Assembly: GCF_003473545.1 (NCBI RefSeq) | Contig: NZ_QUCM01000005.1 | Location: forward strand, 1-64,000 | DNA from: Clostridium sp. AM22-11AC | Lineage (GTDB): Bacteria; Bacillota; Clostridia; Lachnospirales; Lachnospiraceae | Direction of reading: 5' to 3' | DNA: 64,000 nt | Shown: positions 7,805-17,090 of the stretch, one piece after another | Position numbering within the stretch: position 1 is the stretch's first letter | Layout of the letters: each line of letters opens with the position of its first letter | The notes under the pieces: model-generated | Database searches by the model: none | Told to the model about the DNA's origin: nothing | The model's input: only the letters and a program-made list of their open reading frames with translations | Position numbers and translations under genes: made by a program

Positions 7805-8695
7805 ATGAACCTTGAACCAATGCAAAAAGCAGCGGTGCTCATTGAGGCACTGCCATACATACAGCGTTTTAACCGAAAGATCGTCGTTGTAAAATACGGC
7901 GGCAGCGCCATGGTAGACGAAGAATTAAAGAAAAAAGTCATCCAGGACGTAGTACTGTTGAAATTAGTAGGATTTAAACCGATCATCGTACACGGCGGCG
8001 GCAAGGAGATCAGCCGCTGGGTTGGAAAAGTAGGCATGGAGCCACATTTTGTCAATGGTCTTCGTGTAACCGATGAGCCAACCATGGAAATTGCAGAAAT
8101 GGTATTAAATAAAGTCAATAAGAGCCTGGTACAGCTGGTAAATGAGCTGGGCATCAAGGCAGTAGGCATCAGCGGCAAAGACGGCATGATGTTAAAATGC
8201 CACAAGAAGCTTTCCAAGGGAGGAGATATCGGCTTTGTAGGGGAAGTAGATGAGGTAGATCCTCAGGTCATCTATGATCTGTTAGAGAAAGATTTCCTTC
8301 CGATCATCTGCCCAATTGGATATGACGAGAATTTCTTAAGCTATAACATTAACGCAGATGACGCAGCCTGTGCCATTGCAAGAGCTGTAAAAGCAGAAAA
8401 GCTGGCTTTCTTAACAGACGTAGAAGGGGTATACAAGGATTTTGAGGACAAGAGTTCCCTTATCTCTGAAATGACCGTAGAAGAGGCTCAGGCCTTTGTA
8501 GACAGCGGAAGCTTAGGCGGCGGCATGCTTCCAAAGCTGCAGAACTGTATTGATGCCATTGAAAATGGTGTTTCCAGAGTACATATCTTAGACGGACGTA
8601 TTCCACACTGCCTGCTTCTGGAGATCTTTACAGATAAAGGTATTGGTACTGCTATTTATAATTCAAAGGAAGATGTGAGGTATTATCATGGCTGA
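7805..8695 (+). CDS. argB: Acetylglutamate kinase
   Basis: 296 residues. It phosphorylates N-acetylglutamate, the second and often feedback-controlled step of ornithine synthesis. VVKYGGSAM near the N terminus and HGGGKEIS are the nucleotide and substrate glycine motifs, and NINADDAA is the conserved C-terminal motif. AGGAGG lies upstream of the ATG. The 3' end overlaps argD by 8 bp, consistent with translational coupling. Confidence 0.96.
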   Translation: MNLEPMQKAAVLIEALPYIQRFNRKIVVVKYGGSAMVDEELKKKVIQDVVLLKLVGFKPIIVHGGGKEISRWVGKVGMEPHFVNGLRVTDEPTMEIAEMVLNKVNKSLVQLVNELGIKAVGISGKDGMMLKCHKKLSKGGDIGFVGEVDEVDPQVIYDLLEKDFLPIICPIGYDENFLSYNINADDAACAIARAVKAEKLAFLTDVEGVYKDFEDKSSLISEMTVEEAQAFVDSGSLGGGMLPKLQNCIDAIENGVSRVHILDGRIPHCLLLEIFTDKGIGTAIYNSKEDVRYYHG

Positions 8696-9926
8696 TGAGA
8701 AAATGATCGATCGGGCAGAACATGTCCTGTATAAAACATATAACCGGTTTCCTGTAGTATTTGACCATGGAAAAGGCATAACCTTGTGGGATACAGAAGG
8801 AAATGAATACCTGGATTTTGGTGCAGGTATTGCAGTTATGGGACTGGGATACTGTGATGAAGAGTATACAAATGCAGTAAAGGCCCAGATGGATAAGCTG
8901 ACCCATATCTCCAATCTGTTTTATAACCAGCCTTCTATCAGTGCGGGCGAAAAGCTGTTAAAGGTATCCGGAATGGATAAGGTATTCTTTACCAACAGCG
9001 GTACAGAGGCTATTGAAGGCGCATTAAAGATCGCAAAGAGATATCATTATAATAAACTTCATGAGACCATGGGAGACGGCTGCGATGGCTGTGAGGAAAA
9101 AGAAGTGGACATGACTGGTGAGATCATTGCCATGAACCATTCCTTCCACGGAAGAAGTATAGGTGCTTTGTCTGTAACTGGAAATGCACATTACAGAACT
9201 CCGTTTAATCCACTGCTTCCAGGTGTACGTTTTGCCAACTTTAATGATCTGGACAGCGTAAAGGCACAGATTACAGACAAGACCTGCGCTATCATTATGG
9301 AGACTATCCAGGGCGAAGGCGGAATTTATCCTGCAACAGAAGAATTCTTAAAGGGTGTCCGTGCTCTCTGCGATGAACATGATCTGCTGCTTATCTTAGA
9401 TGAGATCCAGTGTGGTATGGGACGTTCCGGAGAAATGTTTGCATGGCAGAAATATGGCGTAAAACCAGATGTAATGACCGTTGCAAAGGCTTTGGGAAAT
9501 GGTGTTCCGATCGGTGCATTCTTAGCCTGCGGTAAGGCAGCTACTGCTATGGTCCCAGGTGACCATGGAACTACCTATGGCGGAAATCCACTGGTAACAG
9601 CTGCAGCAGACGCAGTTCTGGATATTTTTGAAAAACGCCACATTGCAGACCATGTAAAGGAAGTTGGTGCTTATCTCTATGAAAAGCTGGAAGGCTTAAA
9701 GGATAAGTATGATGTAGTAAAAGACCACCGTGGTGTTGGTCTGATCCAGGGTCTGGAATTTACAGTTCCTGTAGGTCCGATCGTGTCCAAGGCATTATTA
9801 GAGCAGAAGCTGGTGCTCATCAGTGCAGGCGCCAATATTATCCGTTTCGTTCCGCCGCTGATCATTGAAAAGAGCGATGTAGACGAAATGGTTAAGAGAC
9901 TGGAAGCTGTGATCAAAGAAATGTAG
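8688..9926 (+). CDS. argD: Acetylornithine aminotransferase
   Basis: 412 residues, a class-III PLP aminotransferase that makes N-acetylornithine from the semialdehyde and glutamate. The PLP lysine is Lys267 in TVAKALGNG, and [10 protein letters not shown] and HGTTYGGNP are family motifs. An extra Cys- and acid-rich insertion ([18 protein letters not shown]) precedes the usual [14 protein letters not shown] segment and is longer than in typical ArgD. It is the last gene of the operon and is followed by the unusual hairpin at 10049-10100. Confidence 0.95.
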   Translation: MADEKMIDRAEHVLYKTYNRFPVVFDHGKGITLWDTEGNEYLDFGAGIAVMGLGYCDEEYTNAVKAQMDKLTHISNLFYNQPSISAGEKLLKVSGMDKVFFTNSGTEAIEGALKIAKRYHYNKLHETMGDGCDGCEEKEVDMTGEIIAMNHSFHGRSIGALSVTGNAHYRTPFNPLLPGVRFANFNDLDSVKAQITDKTCAIIMETIQGEGGIYPATEEFLKGVRALCDEHDLLLILDEIQCGMGRSGEMFAWQKYGVKPDVMTVAKALGNGVPIGAFLACGKAATAMVPGDHGTTYGGNPLVTAAADAVLDIFEKRHIADHVKEVGAYLYEKLEGLKDKYDVVKDHRGVGLIQGLEFTVPVGPIVSKALLEQKLVLISAGANIIRFVPPLIIEKSDVDEMVKRLEAVIKEM

Positions 9927-10041
9927 TGAAAAAGTTCTCATAACGAACGCAAAGAGTCCGGTAGTTGAGAAAAAGTGGCAAAAATGCACGAATAATGAAC
10001 TACATAGTTCAGAAAATACGACAAAATAACAAAAAATACAG

Positions 10042-10100
10042 TTTTTTCCCCTCCTGATTTCTGGTAGACTTAAGTCAACAGAAAAGACAGGAGGGTTTTT
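10042..10100 (+). promoter_or_regulatory. Hairpin combining terminator, hidden ribosome site and promoter
   Basis: CCCTCCTG (10049-10056) pairs perfectly with CAGGAGGG (10088-10095), and TTTCTG (10058-10063) pairs with CAGAAA (10079-10084). The right arm is followed by TTTTT, so the element looks like an intrinsic terminator. That arm also contains the AGGAGG ribosome site of the gene at 10104. The loop carries TGG-TAGACT (10062-10070), an extended -10 candidate; its -35 position is only TTTTTT. RNA started there would lack the left arm and leave the ribosome site free. Confidence 0.6.
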
Positions 10101-10103
10101 ATT

Positions 10104-11288
10104 ATGAAGAAAAAACTTGCATTGTTACTGGCTTGTACCATGGCGTTAGGCCTGACAGCATGTGGCGGTTCCAAACCTGCAGCAGCTCCGGAGACAACTG
10201 CAGCAGCAACCGGAGCAGCCGCAGAAAGCAGCGAAGAGAGCAAAGCTGATGAGAAGACAGAAGCAGCCGGCGGGGATATGGATGCTCTGATCGAAGCAGC
10301 TAAGGCTGAGGGCGAATTAACTGTATATGGTTCCTGCGAAGAGGAATACTTATCAGCAGCCTGCCAGAACTTTGAAAAACTCTACGGAATTAAGACAAAA
10401 TACCAGAGACTTTCTACTTCAGAAGTTTACACCAAGGTTTCTGAAGAAGCTGGAAAGCCTTCAGCAGATGTATGGTTCGGCGGAACCATGGATCCTTACA
10501 ACGAAGCAGTTGCAGCTGGTCTGCTGGAACCATATGACGCGATCAACGCTGTAAACCTGATCGGTGATGAGTACAAAGATTCTACCAACTGCTGGTATGG
10601 TATCTACAAAGGCATCCTGGGCTTCATGGTCAATACAGAAGAGCTGGAGCGTTTAGGTCTGGAAGCACCTAAGACATGGGATGATCTGACCAAGGAAGAG
10701 TACAAGGGCCTGATCATGATGTCCAACCCGAATACCGCTGGTACTGCTAAACTGATCATCAACACCATGATCCAGATGAAGGGCCATGACGAAGCTATGG
10801 AATACTTCAAGGCTCTGGACAAGAACATTGCCCAGTACACCAAGTCCGGTTCCGGTCCTTCCAAGATGGTTGGCCCTGGCGAGTGTGTAATCGCTATTGG
10901 TTTCTTACATGATGGTATTTATCAGATCCTTCAGGGATATGACAACATCCAGCTGATCGTTCCAGAAGACGGAACATCCTTCGAAGTTGGTGCAACCGCT
11001 ATCTTAAAGGGCGCTTCTCATCCAAATGCAGCAAAACTGTGGATCGAGTATGCATTATCTCCTGACTGTGTAGACCATGCAAAAGAGAATGGTTCTTATC
11101 AGTTCCTGGTATTAAAGAACGCAACTCAGCCAGAAGAAGCTGAAAAGTTCGGTCTGGATATGACCAATACCATTGACTATGACTTTGAAGATGCAAAAGA
11201 GAACAGTGCTAAGTATGTAGAAGACTTCTTCGAAGCATTAGGAAGCACATCTGAAGGCGCTGACTCCAGCCGTTTCTTAACTGAGTAA
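10104..11288 (+). CDS. ABC transporter substrate-binding lipoprotein (AfuA/FbpA-like)
   Basis: 394 residues. It has a signal peptide with lipobox LTAC (Cys20), an Ala/Glu-rich linker, then a class-II periplasmic-binding fold (AEGELTVYGSCEEEY, PSADVWFGG, GLIMMSNPNTAGTA). This fits the iron/AfuA/phosphonate binding-protein family. The paired tyrosines that hold Fe3+ in FbpA are not seen; the equivalent region reads GFLHDGIYQ. An organic ligand is therefore as likely as iron; AfuA itself binds hexose phosphates. It is the first gene of a binding protein-permease-ATPase operon. Confidence 0.85.
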   Translation: MKKKLALLLACTMALGLTACGGSKPAAAPETTAAATGAAAESSEESKADEKTEAAGGDMDALIEAAKAEGELTVYGSCEEEYLSAACQNFEKLYGIKTKYQRLSTSEVYTKVSEEAGKPSADVWFGGTMDPYNEAVAAGLLEPYDAINAVNLIGDEYKDSTNCWYGIYKGILGFMVNTEELERLGLEAPKTWDDLTKEEYKGLIMMSNPNTAGTAKLIINTMIQMKGHDEAMEYFKALDKNIAQYTKSGSGPSKMVGPGECVIAIGFLHDGIYQILQGYDNIQLIVPEDGTSFEVGATAILKGASHPNAAKLWIEYALSPDCVDHAKENGSYQFLVLKNATQPEEAEKFGLDMTNTIDYDFEDAKENSAKYVEDFFEALGSTSEGADSSRFLTE

Positions 11289-11360
11289 TCAGAATAATAG
11301 ACGGACTGCAAAAAGTCATTCTTAAAAAGAAAGTAAAGCTTATATAAAGTAAGCTAAGCA

Positions 11361-11401
11361 GAAAATGCTGCGTAATGGAATAAACATTGCGCAGCATTTT
11401 C
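11361..11401 (+). other. Intercistronic hairpin between binding protein and permease
   Basis: GAAAATGCTGCG-(T)-AATG pairs with CATTGCGCAGCATTTTC. There is no T-tract after it. Such stems commonly protect the binding-protein mRNA or reduce read-through, giving more binding protein than permease. That role is inferred. Confidence 0.65.
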
Positions 11402-11459
11402 AAATCAAAGACAGAATTGGTTGTAAAATTCATAGTAAATTATAAAAGGGGGTCTCGCA

Positions 11460-13169
11460 ATGGCCGGAAAACAAAGTGCACAGCTGGAACGGAAGAAATT
11501 TTTTGCTGACCCGATCATGGTCTCAATGATTGTTGTCCTTCTGGTTTTTTTGGCGCTGTTTATTCTGTATCCGCTGTTAATGCTGTTAGTAGACAGCTTT
11601 TATGCAGAGGGAACCATTACACTGGATGTATTTAAGCGTGTTTTAAATCTGGAACGTTTCCGCAATGCGTTTAAAAACACACTGACACTTGGATTTATCG
11701 TAGGTTTTGCTTCTACAGCCATTGGTTTATTATTTGCTTATGTAGAAGTATATGTTAAATTGAAAACAAAGATACTGGAAAAGTTATTTGGTCTGGTATC
11801 GATGCTTCCTGTTGTATCTCCGCCATTCGTACTGTCTCTGTCCATGATCATGCTGTTCGGACGAAGCGGTATCATCACCCGTTCCCTTTTAGGTATCTAC
11901 GACTCTAATATTTACGGACTGTTAGGTATCTCCGTTGTTCAGACACTTACATTCTTCCCTGTATGCTATCTGATGTTAAAGGGACTGTTAAAGAACATTG
12001 ACCCGTCACTGGAAGAAGCGACCAGAGATATGGGAGCTACCCGTTGGAAAGTATTCACAAGCGTAACTTTCCCGCTTCTGCTTCCAGGTCTTGGAAATGC
12101 ATTCCTGGTAACCTTTATTGAGTCTGTAGCAGACTTTGCAAACCCGATGCTGATCGGTGGTTCCTACGATACTCTGGCAACTACCATTTATCTGCAGGTA
12201 ACAGGTGCTTACGACTCCACCGGTGCAGCAGCCATGTCTGTGGTCCTGCTTTCACTGACTGTTATTCTGTTCCTGATCCAGAAATATTACCTGGAGAAGA
12301 AAACAGCTGCTACTCTTACTGGTAAAGCTTCCCGTATGAGAATGCTTATCGAAGATAAGAGCGTAACCGTTCCGCTGACTATTTTCTGCGGCGTGGTAGC
12401 AGCTTTCGTACTTTTGATGTACATCATGGTTCCTTTCGGCGCACTGTTTACCCTTTGGGGCAGAGATTACAGCTTAAGCCTTAAATGGTTCCAGTACATG
12501 TTTAAGACCAGCGGACTGAAGGCATTTAAAGACTCCTTTGTTCTGTCCCTGATCGCAGCTCCTCTTACTGCATTCTTATCCATGGTCATTTCCTATCTGG
12601 TTGTTAAGAAGCGCTTTAAAGGAAGAAACTTCATTGAATTCGTATCTATGTTAGCAATGGCTGTACCTGGTACGGTTCTTGGTATCGGATATATCCGTGG
12701 TTATGCAAACGGTCTGTTCCGAAGCGGCTTTATGAGCGGCCTTTATGGAACCGGCGCTATCCTGATCATTGTATTTATTGTTCGAAGCCTTCCTACCGGT
12801 ACACGAAGCGGTATCTCCGCTCTGCGCCAGATCGATAAATCCATTGAAGAGTCTGCCTACGACATGGGTGCAAACTCAGCAAGAGTATTTATGACTGTTA
12901 CATTACCCCTTATTAAGGATTCCTTCTTCAGCGGCCTGGTAACTGCGTTTGTCCGCAGTATTACCGCTATTTCAGCCATCATCCTGTTAGTAACTCCTGA
13001 CTTCCTGCTGATCACCTGTCAGATCAACGAGCAGGCAGAAAAAGGAAACTACGGTGTTGCCTGCGCTTATGCAACCGTACTGATCATCATTACCTACGGT
13101 GCAGTGCTGATCATGAACACGCTGATGAAATTCTTCGGAGTCAGCAGAAAAATCAAAACGGAGGAATAG
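11460..13169 (+). CDS. ABC transporter permease, fused double-domain type (FbpB/AfuB-like)
   Basis: 569 residues. Two MetI-type permease domains in one chain, each with an EAA loop contacting the ATPase: LEEATRDMGATRWKVF in the first half and IEESAYDMGANSARVF in the second. This two-in-one arrangement is typical of FbpB/AfuB-type importers. The start follows GGGGGT 7 bases upstream. The stop is 3 bp before the ATPase gene. Confidence 0.93.
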   Translation: MAGKQSAQLERKKFFADPIMVSMIVVLLVFLALFILYPLLMLLVDSFYAEGTITLDVFKRVLNLERFRNAFKNTLTLGFIVGFASTAIGLLFAYVEVYVKLKTKILEKLFGLVSMLPVVSPPFVLSLSMIMLFGRSGIITRSLLGIYDSNIYGLLGISVVQTLTFFPVCYLMLKGLLKNIDPSLEEATRDMGATRWKVFTSVTFPLLLPGLGNAFLVTFIESVADFANPMLIGGSYDTLATTIYLQVTGAYDSTGAAAMSVVLLSLTVILFLIQKYYLEKKTAATLTGKASRMRMLIEDKSVTVPLTIFCGVVAAFVLLMYIMVPFGALFTLWGRDYSLSLKWFQYMFKTSGLKAFKDSFVLSLIAAPLTAFLSMVISYLVVKKRFKGRNFIEFVSMLAMAVPGTVLGIGYIRGYANGLFRSGFMSGLYGTGAILIIVFIVRSLPTGTRSGISALRQIDKSIEESAYDMGANSARVFMTVTLPLIKDSFFSGLVTAFVRSITAISAIILLVTPDFLLITCQINEQAEKGNYGVACAYATVLIIITYGAVLIMNTLMKFFGVSRKIKTEE

Positions 13170-13172
13170 GTT

Positions 13173-14249
13173 ATGGAAAAGCAGAAAAAAGGTGTTCGTC
13201 TGGAACATATTTCTAAAATATATAATGATCCTAAAACAGGAAAAGAGTTTTATGCAGTCCAGGATACCACACTGGATATTGAACCAGGTACATTTGTTAC
13301 CTTACTGGGACCTTCCGGCTGCGGAAAAACGACTACACTGCGTATGATCGCAGGTTTTGAAAGCCCGGATGAAGGCGAGATCTACTTAGGTGATGAGGCC
13401 ATCAACAGCCTGACACCAAATAAACGTGATACTGCAATGGTATTCCAGAGCTACGCTCTGCTGCCACATTACAATGTATTTGATAACGTAGCTTACGGCT
13501 TAAAGATCCGCAAGGTGCCAAAGGAAGAGATCAGAGAGAGAGTTTTAAACATCCTGAAACTGGTAGAAATGGACGGAATGGAGTCACGTATGACCAACCA
13601 GCTTTCCGGTGGACAGCAGCAGCGAGTTGCTCTGGCCCGGGCTCTGGTCATTGAACCAAGTGTTTTGCTTTTTGATGAGCCTTTAAGTAACCTGGATGCA
13701 AAGCTGCGTGTGACCATGCGTACTGAGATCCGTAAGATCCAGCAGAAGGTGGGAATTACCGCTATCTATGTAACCCATGATCAGTCAGAGGCAATGAGTA
13801 TTTCTGACAAGATCATTATCATGAGCAAGGGCAAAGTAGAGCAGATCGGTACTCCAAGAGAGATCTACTATCATCCAAAGAGCCGTTTCGTAGCAGACTT
13901 TATTGGTGAAGCCAACTTCTTAAAGGCAAAAGTTAAGTCTGTGAATGGAGAAAAGGCTGTGATCGATGTAATCGGTGAAGAGATCGAAGTCAACAACTAT
14001 GGTGAGAAGGTTGCTGGTGAGGAAGCAAGCCTGGTTCTCCGTCCGGAAGCAGTTGTTCTTTCTGAAAAAGGACTTCTGGAAGGAACTGTTACACTGTCAA
14101 CCTTCATGGGTTCCTATCAGTATTACCAGGTAATGGTAGGTGATATGGAGATCCAGATCACAGACTACAATCCTGTAAACCGCCGGATCTATGAAGTAGG
14201 TGAAAAGGCATATCTGGACTTTGATCCTCATGGTGTTTATATCCTGTAA
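13173..14249 (+). CDS. ABC transporter ATP-binding protein (FbpC/PotA-like)
   Basis: 358 residues. Walker A GPSGCGKT (46-53), signature LSGGQQQR, Walker B VLLFDEP, the H-loop in VTHDQSEA, and a C-terminal TOBE-like domain (about 290-358). It powers the permease immediately upstream. The family includes iron, hexose-phosphate, aminoethylphosphonate and polyamine importers. It ends the operon, with a terminator 22 bp downstream. Confidence 0.93.
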   Translation: MEKQKKGVRLEHISKIYNDPKTGKEFYAVQDTTLDIEPGTFVTLLGPSGCGKTTTLRMIAGFESPDEGEIYLGDEAINSLTPNKRDTAMVFQSYALLPHYNVFDNVAYGLKIRKVPKEEIRERVLNILKLVEMDGMESRMTNQLSGGQQQRVALARALVIEPSVLLFDEPLSNLDAKLRVTMRTEIRKIQQKVGITAIYVTHDQSEAMSISDKIIIMSKGKVEQIGTPREIYYHPKSRFVADFIGEANFLKAKVKSVNGEKAVIDVIGEEIEVNNYGEKVAGEEASLVLRPEAVVLSEKGLLEGTVTLSTFMGSYQYYQVMVGDMEIQITDYNPVNRRIYEVGEKAYLDFDPHGVYIL

Positions 14250-14270
14250 AATAGTAATCTAGCGACTTAT

Positions 14271-14314
14271 AAAAGCGTATCCTGAGAAAATATAAACTTT
14301 GGATACGCTTTTTT
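14271..14314 (+). terminator. Intrinsic terminator after the AfuABC-like operon
   Basis: AAAAGCGTATCC ... GGATACGCTTTTTT, a 12-bp stem with a T-run. Confidence 0.9.
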
Positions 14315-14348
14315 ATTGCCACCCCGAATTGCTATGTATCTAAAAACA

Positions 14349-14414
14349 TGATAAACCTGATATATATTTTCTGAAATCTGATAAATATTAAAACAGATGG
14401 TTTTTCTGTATAAT
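14349..14414 (+). promoter_or_regulatory. Candidate activator-dependent promoter with TGATAWA repeats
   Basis: TGATAAA (14349), TGATATA (14358) and TGATAAA (14379) lie upstream of TATAAT (14409-14414). The last two repeats share CTGATAWATA and are exactly 21 bp apart, two helical turns. The -35 position (14386-14391) is poor and is abutted by the proximal repeat. This fits activation by an AraC-type response regulator such as the one at 19870. The remainder of the 218-bp leader to 14632 shows nothing recognisable. Confidence 0.45.
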
Positions 14415-14632
14415 AAGAACTATCAAAGAAATCAGAAATATTAATAAATGTCCTCTCGAAGTCTTTACTGCACCTGCCTTTGTGGCCGATTTTCCGCCAG
14501 TCGCACCCGAATTTCATCAACGTACGCACCGCGTACGCCTCAGAAATTTGGGAACAACTGACAAAAAATCTTCTCACAAAATCAGGCACAGAAAGATTCC
14601 GAGAGAACATAGTAAGAAGGAGGAAATAAAGT

Positions 14633-15991
14633 ATGTTGAAAAAGTCATTGGCAATAGGGCTGAGTGTGGTTATGGCGGCAGAGGTACTTACCGGTTGTTC
14701 CGGCGGCTCTGGCACAACAGAGACCAAGGCAGCTGATACTGGAAAAACAGAAGCAGCAAGCGAGGCAGCAACAGAAGGCGGTTCAGGAGAAGAAAAGACT
14801 CTTACTGTGTTCCACTATATGGGACAGTCCGTGAAACAGCAGGGTCTTGAAAAACTGGAAGAAGAATTTAAGAAAACACATCCAAACATTACCTTTGAAA
14901 ATATCTTCTATAATCAGGGAACCGATTACTTCCCACAGTTATCCACAGCTTTGGCATCTGGAGAACAGCCTGATATTATCATGGGTAACCCGGCTACCTA
15001 TCCGGATCTGATCGAAAACGGATATGCAATGGATCTGACGGATAATGATGTGATCAAGAATTTAAATGTTTCCCCGGAAGATCTAAATGATGCTTCCGCA
15101 AACGGAAAAGTATATGCAGTACCTATTGACTTTAAGGCATCCGGCTTTTTCTACAATGTAAAGATGTTTAAGGAAAATGGTCTGGAACTTCCAAAGACCC
15201 TTACAGAATTTGACCAGTTAGTTGAAACATTACACAGCAAAGGCATTGATCCATTTATCGACCTGTACGGAGAAGGTTCTACCGGTGATATTGAAACAAG
15301 AGGTATCATTGTTCCAAGAGCTGTAGCTGCCGGTGATCTGGATCTGTATGAGAAGCTGATGAGCGGTGAAAAGAAGCTGACGGATTACGATTACATGGAT
15401 GAAGCATTAAGCGTATGGGATAAGAGAATGACTTATCCACGTATGGATGCAATGGCAAACAACCAGGATAAAGCTCTGGAGCTGTTCGTAACCGGACAGG
15501 GGGCAATGATCTTTACCGGAAACTGGAATATTGGTGAAATGCTTGCTAAATCCGAAGGAACTGATTTTGAATTTGATTTCTTCCTGCCTCCGATCGACGA
15601 TGAAGGAAGCGCAAAGCTGTGTACAATGGTAGACCAGTCCTTTATGGTGAATCCAAATTCTGATTGTGCAGAAGAGGCTGTTGAATTTTTAGAGTATTGG
15701 GTAACAGATGGTGCTTTAACGTGGTCTGAAACAACCATGATGCCTCTGATCACCGGTGAGTCTTCTGATAAGCTTCTTCCGGTGGTTAAATCCATGGCAG
15801 AATTGAAGGCAAACAGCTCTATTTCCCAGGGAATCTTTACAAAACCATTTAACACAGAATTTGTAAATGCATGGAGAAAAGGACTTATCTCTTATGCAGA
15901 GAGCGTATGCACAGGCAAGCCGATGACTCACGAAGAGTGTCTGAACAATATTCAGTCCCTGTTTGATGATATTATCGCAACAAGCAAATAA
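14633..15991 (+). CDS. Sugar ABC transporter substrate-binding lipoprotein (family 1)
   Basis: 452 residues. Signal peptide with lipobox LTGC (Cys22), an Ala/Thr/Glu-rich linker, then a family-1 solute-binding fold (TVFHYMGQSVKQQGLEKLEEEFKKTHPNI in its first strands, later FVTGQGAMIFTGNW). This group binds oligosaccharides outside the membrane. A strong AAGGAGG lies upstream of the ATG. Its permeases are at 18142 and 19008, separated from it by two enzyme genes. No ATPase is in the operon, so a shared MsmX-type ATPase encoded elsewhere is expected. Confidence 0.92.
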   Translation: MLKKSLAIGLSVVMAAEVLTGCSGGSGTTETKAADTGKTEAASEAATEGGSGEEKTLTVFHYMGQSVKQQGLEKLEEEFKKTHPNITFENIFYNQGTDYFPQLSTALASGEQPDIIMGNPATYPDLIENGYAMDLTDNDVIKNLNVSPEDLNDASANGKVYAVPIDFKASGFFYNVKMFKENGLELPKTLTEFDQLVETLHSKGIDPFIDLYGEGSTGDIETRGIIVPRAVAAGDLDLYEKLMSGEKKLTDYDYMDEALSVWDKRMTYPRMDAMANNQDKALELFVTGQGAMIFTGNWNIGEMLAKSEGTDFEFDFFLPPIDDEGSAKLCTMVDQSFMVNPNSDCAEEAVEFLEYWVTDGALTWSETTMMPLITGESSDKLLPVVKSMAELKANSSISQGIFTKPFNTEFVNAWRKGLISYAESVCTGKPMTHEECLNNIQSLFDDIIATSK

Positions 15992-16026
15992 GTAAAATAA
16001 GCAGAAAATAATAAGTGTAGATGCTA

Positions 16027-16078
16027 AACAGGGGCTGCTGCAGGATCTTAGGAGATCGTATTGCAGCGGCCTCTGTTC
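16027..16078 (+). other. Intercistronic hairpin after the sugar-binding protein
   Basis: AACAGGGGCTGCTGCA pairs, with G-U pairs, with TGCAGCGGCCTCTGTT. No T-tract follows. It is probably an mRNA-stabilising or attenuating stem between the highly expressed binding protein and the enzyme genes. Confidence 0.65.
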
Positions 16079-16097
16079 AGAAGAAAGGAAATCTTAC

Positions 16098-17051
16098 ATG
16101 GATAAAATAGAGAGAGTGACAAGGGCATTTAAAGGGGAAGAGGTGGATCATATTCCGGTGTGTTTGTGGAAACACATTCCGCCTACTTTATGGAAAGATG
16201 AGTTGTTTATCAAGGCGCAGATGGATTTTTACAAGGAAACAGATGTTGATTTTATCAAACTTTCCGCAGATAAATATTTCTGCTGGCCGGCACCTGTGTT
16301 AAAAGATATCCAGTCTGCAAAACAGCTTTATGATATAAAGCCGTTGGGAGCCCATCATCCACACATCAGAGGCCAGATCAACCGTACAAAGAAGATCATG
16401 GAAGAGATCAATGGTGAGTGCCTGGCATTTTATCTGATCTTCTGCCCGTTATCTTATTTACGTCTGGAGATCGGATATCCGAAAATGATGCAGTTTATGG
16501 AAGAAGATCCGGAAGCTGTATTATATGCGGAAAATGTGATTGCCCAGGATGTAAAGGTCCTTGTAAAAGGGATCATAGAAGAGGCAAAGGTTGCAGGTAT
16601 CTTCTACAGCGTACAGAATGCAGAAGAAAACCGCTTTACATATGAGACATACAGAAAATACATCACTCCGCCGGAGAAAGAAGTTTTAGATTATGCCAAT
16701 ACATTAAGTGATATGAACGTGCTCCACTGCTGTGGATGGGAAGGTATTCCAAACCGCTTAGAGGACTGGGCGGACTATAAGACAGCAGTAGTAAGCTGGG
16801 CAAGATATATTGAAGGTCTGGATGTAAAAGAAGCAAAAGAAAAATTCGGACGGACTGTATGGGGCGGCTTTGACAACCGGCCGGGAAGTCTGATCTACAC
16901 AGGAACAAAAGAAGAAATCGAGGCAGAAGTAAAACGTCTGGTTGAGGCAAGCGGCAAGAGAGGCTATATTATCGGACCGGACTGCAGCATCCATGATGAA
17001 CTTCCGGAAGAACGCATTAAATGGATCGTAGACGCAGCAAGAAAGCTCTGA
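16098..17051 (+). CDS. Uroporphyrinogen-decarboxylase-family protein with methyltransferase zinc triad
   Basis: 317 residues, a TIM-barrel of the UroD/MtaA superfamily. VLHCCG places His210 and Cys212 as an H-x-C pair, and GPDCSIH supplies Cys296. This matches the His-x-Cys...Cys zinc site of corrinoid methyltransferases such as MtaA, not the catalytic residues of heme UroD. It lies inside a sugar ABC operon, next to an aldo/keto reductase and far from heme genes. A role in removing or moving a methyl group on the imported compound is inference. No corrinoid-binding partner gene is nearby. AAAGGAAA precedes the ATG. Confidence 0.8.
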   Translation: MDKIERVTRAFKGEEVDHIPVCLWKHIPPTLWKDELFIKAQMDFYKETDVDFIKLSADKYFCWPAPVLKDIQSAKQLYDIKPLGAHHPHIRGQINRTKKIMEEINGECLAFYLIFCPLSYLRLEIGYPKMMQFMEEDPEAVLYAENVIAQDVKVLVKGIIEEAKVAGIFYSVQNAEENRFTYETYRKYITPPEKEVLDYANTLSDMNVLHCCGWEGIPNRLEDWADYKTAVVSWARYIEGLDVKEAKEKFGRTVWGGFDNRPGSLIYTGTKEEIEAEVKRLVEASGKRGYIIGPDCSIHDELPEERIKWIVDAARKL

Positions 17052-17090
17052 TAAGTTCTTAAAAAGTATAGATATAAAAAGGAGAATTTT

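Noticed and set aside
10104..14249. Calling the first ABC system a ferric iron transporter
   Set aside because: The binding protein lacks the recognisable Tyr-Tyr iron ligands of FbpA; the family also imports hexose phosphates and phosphonates.
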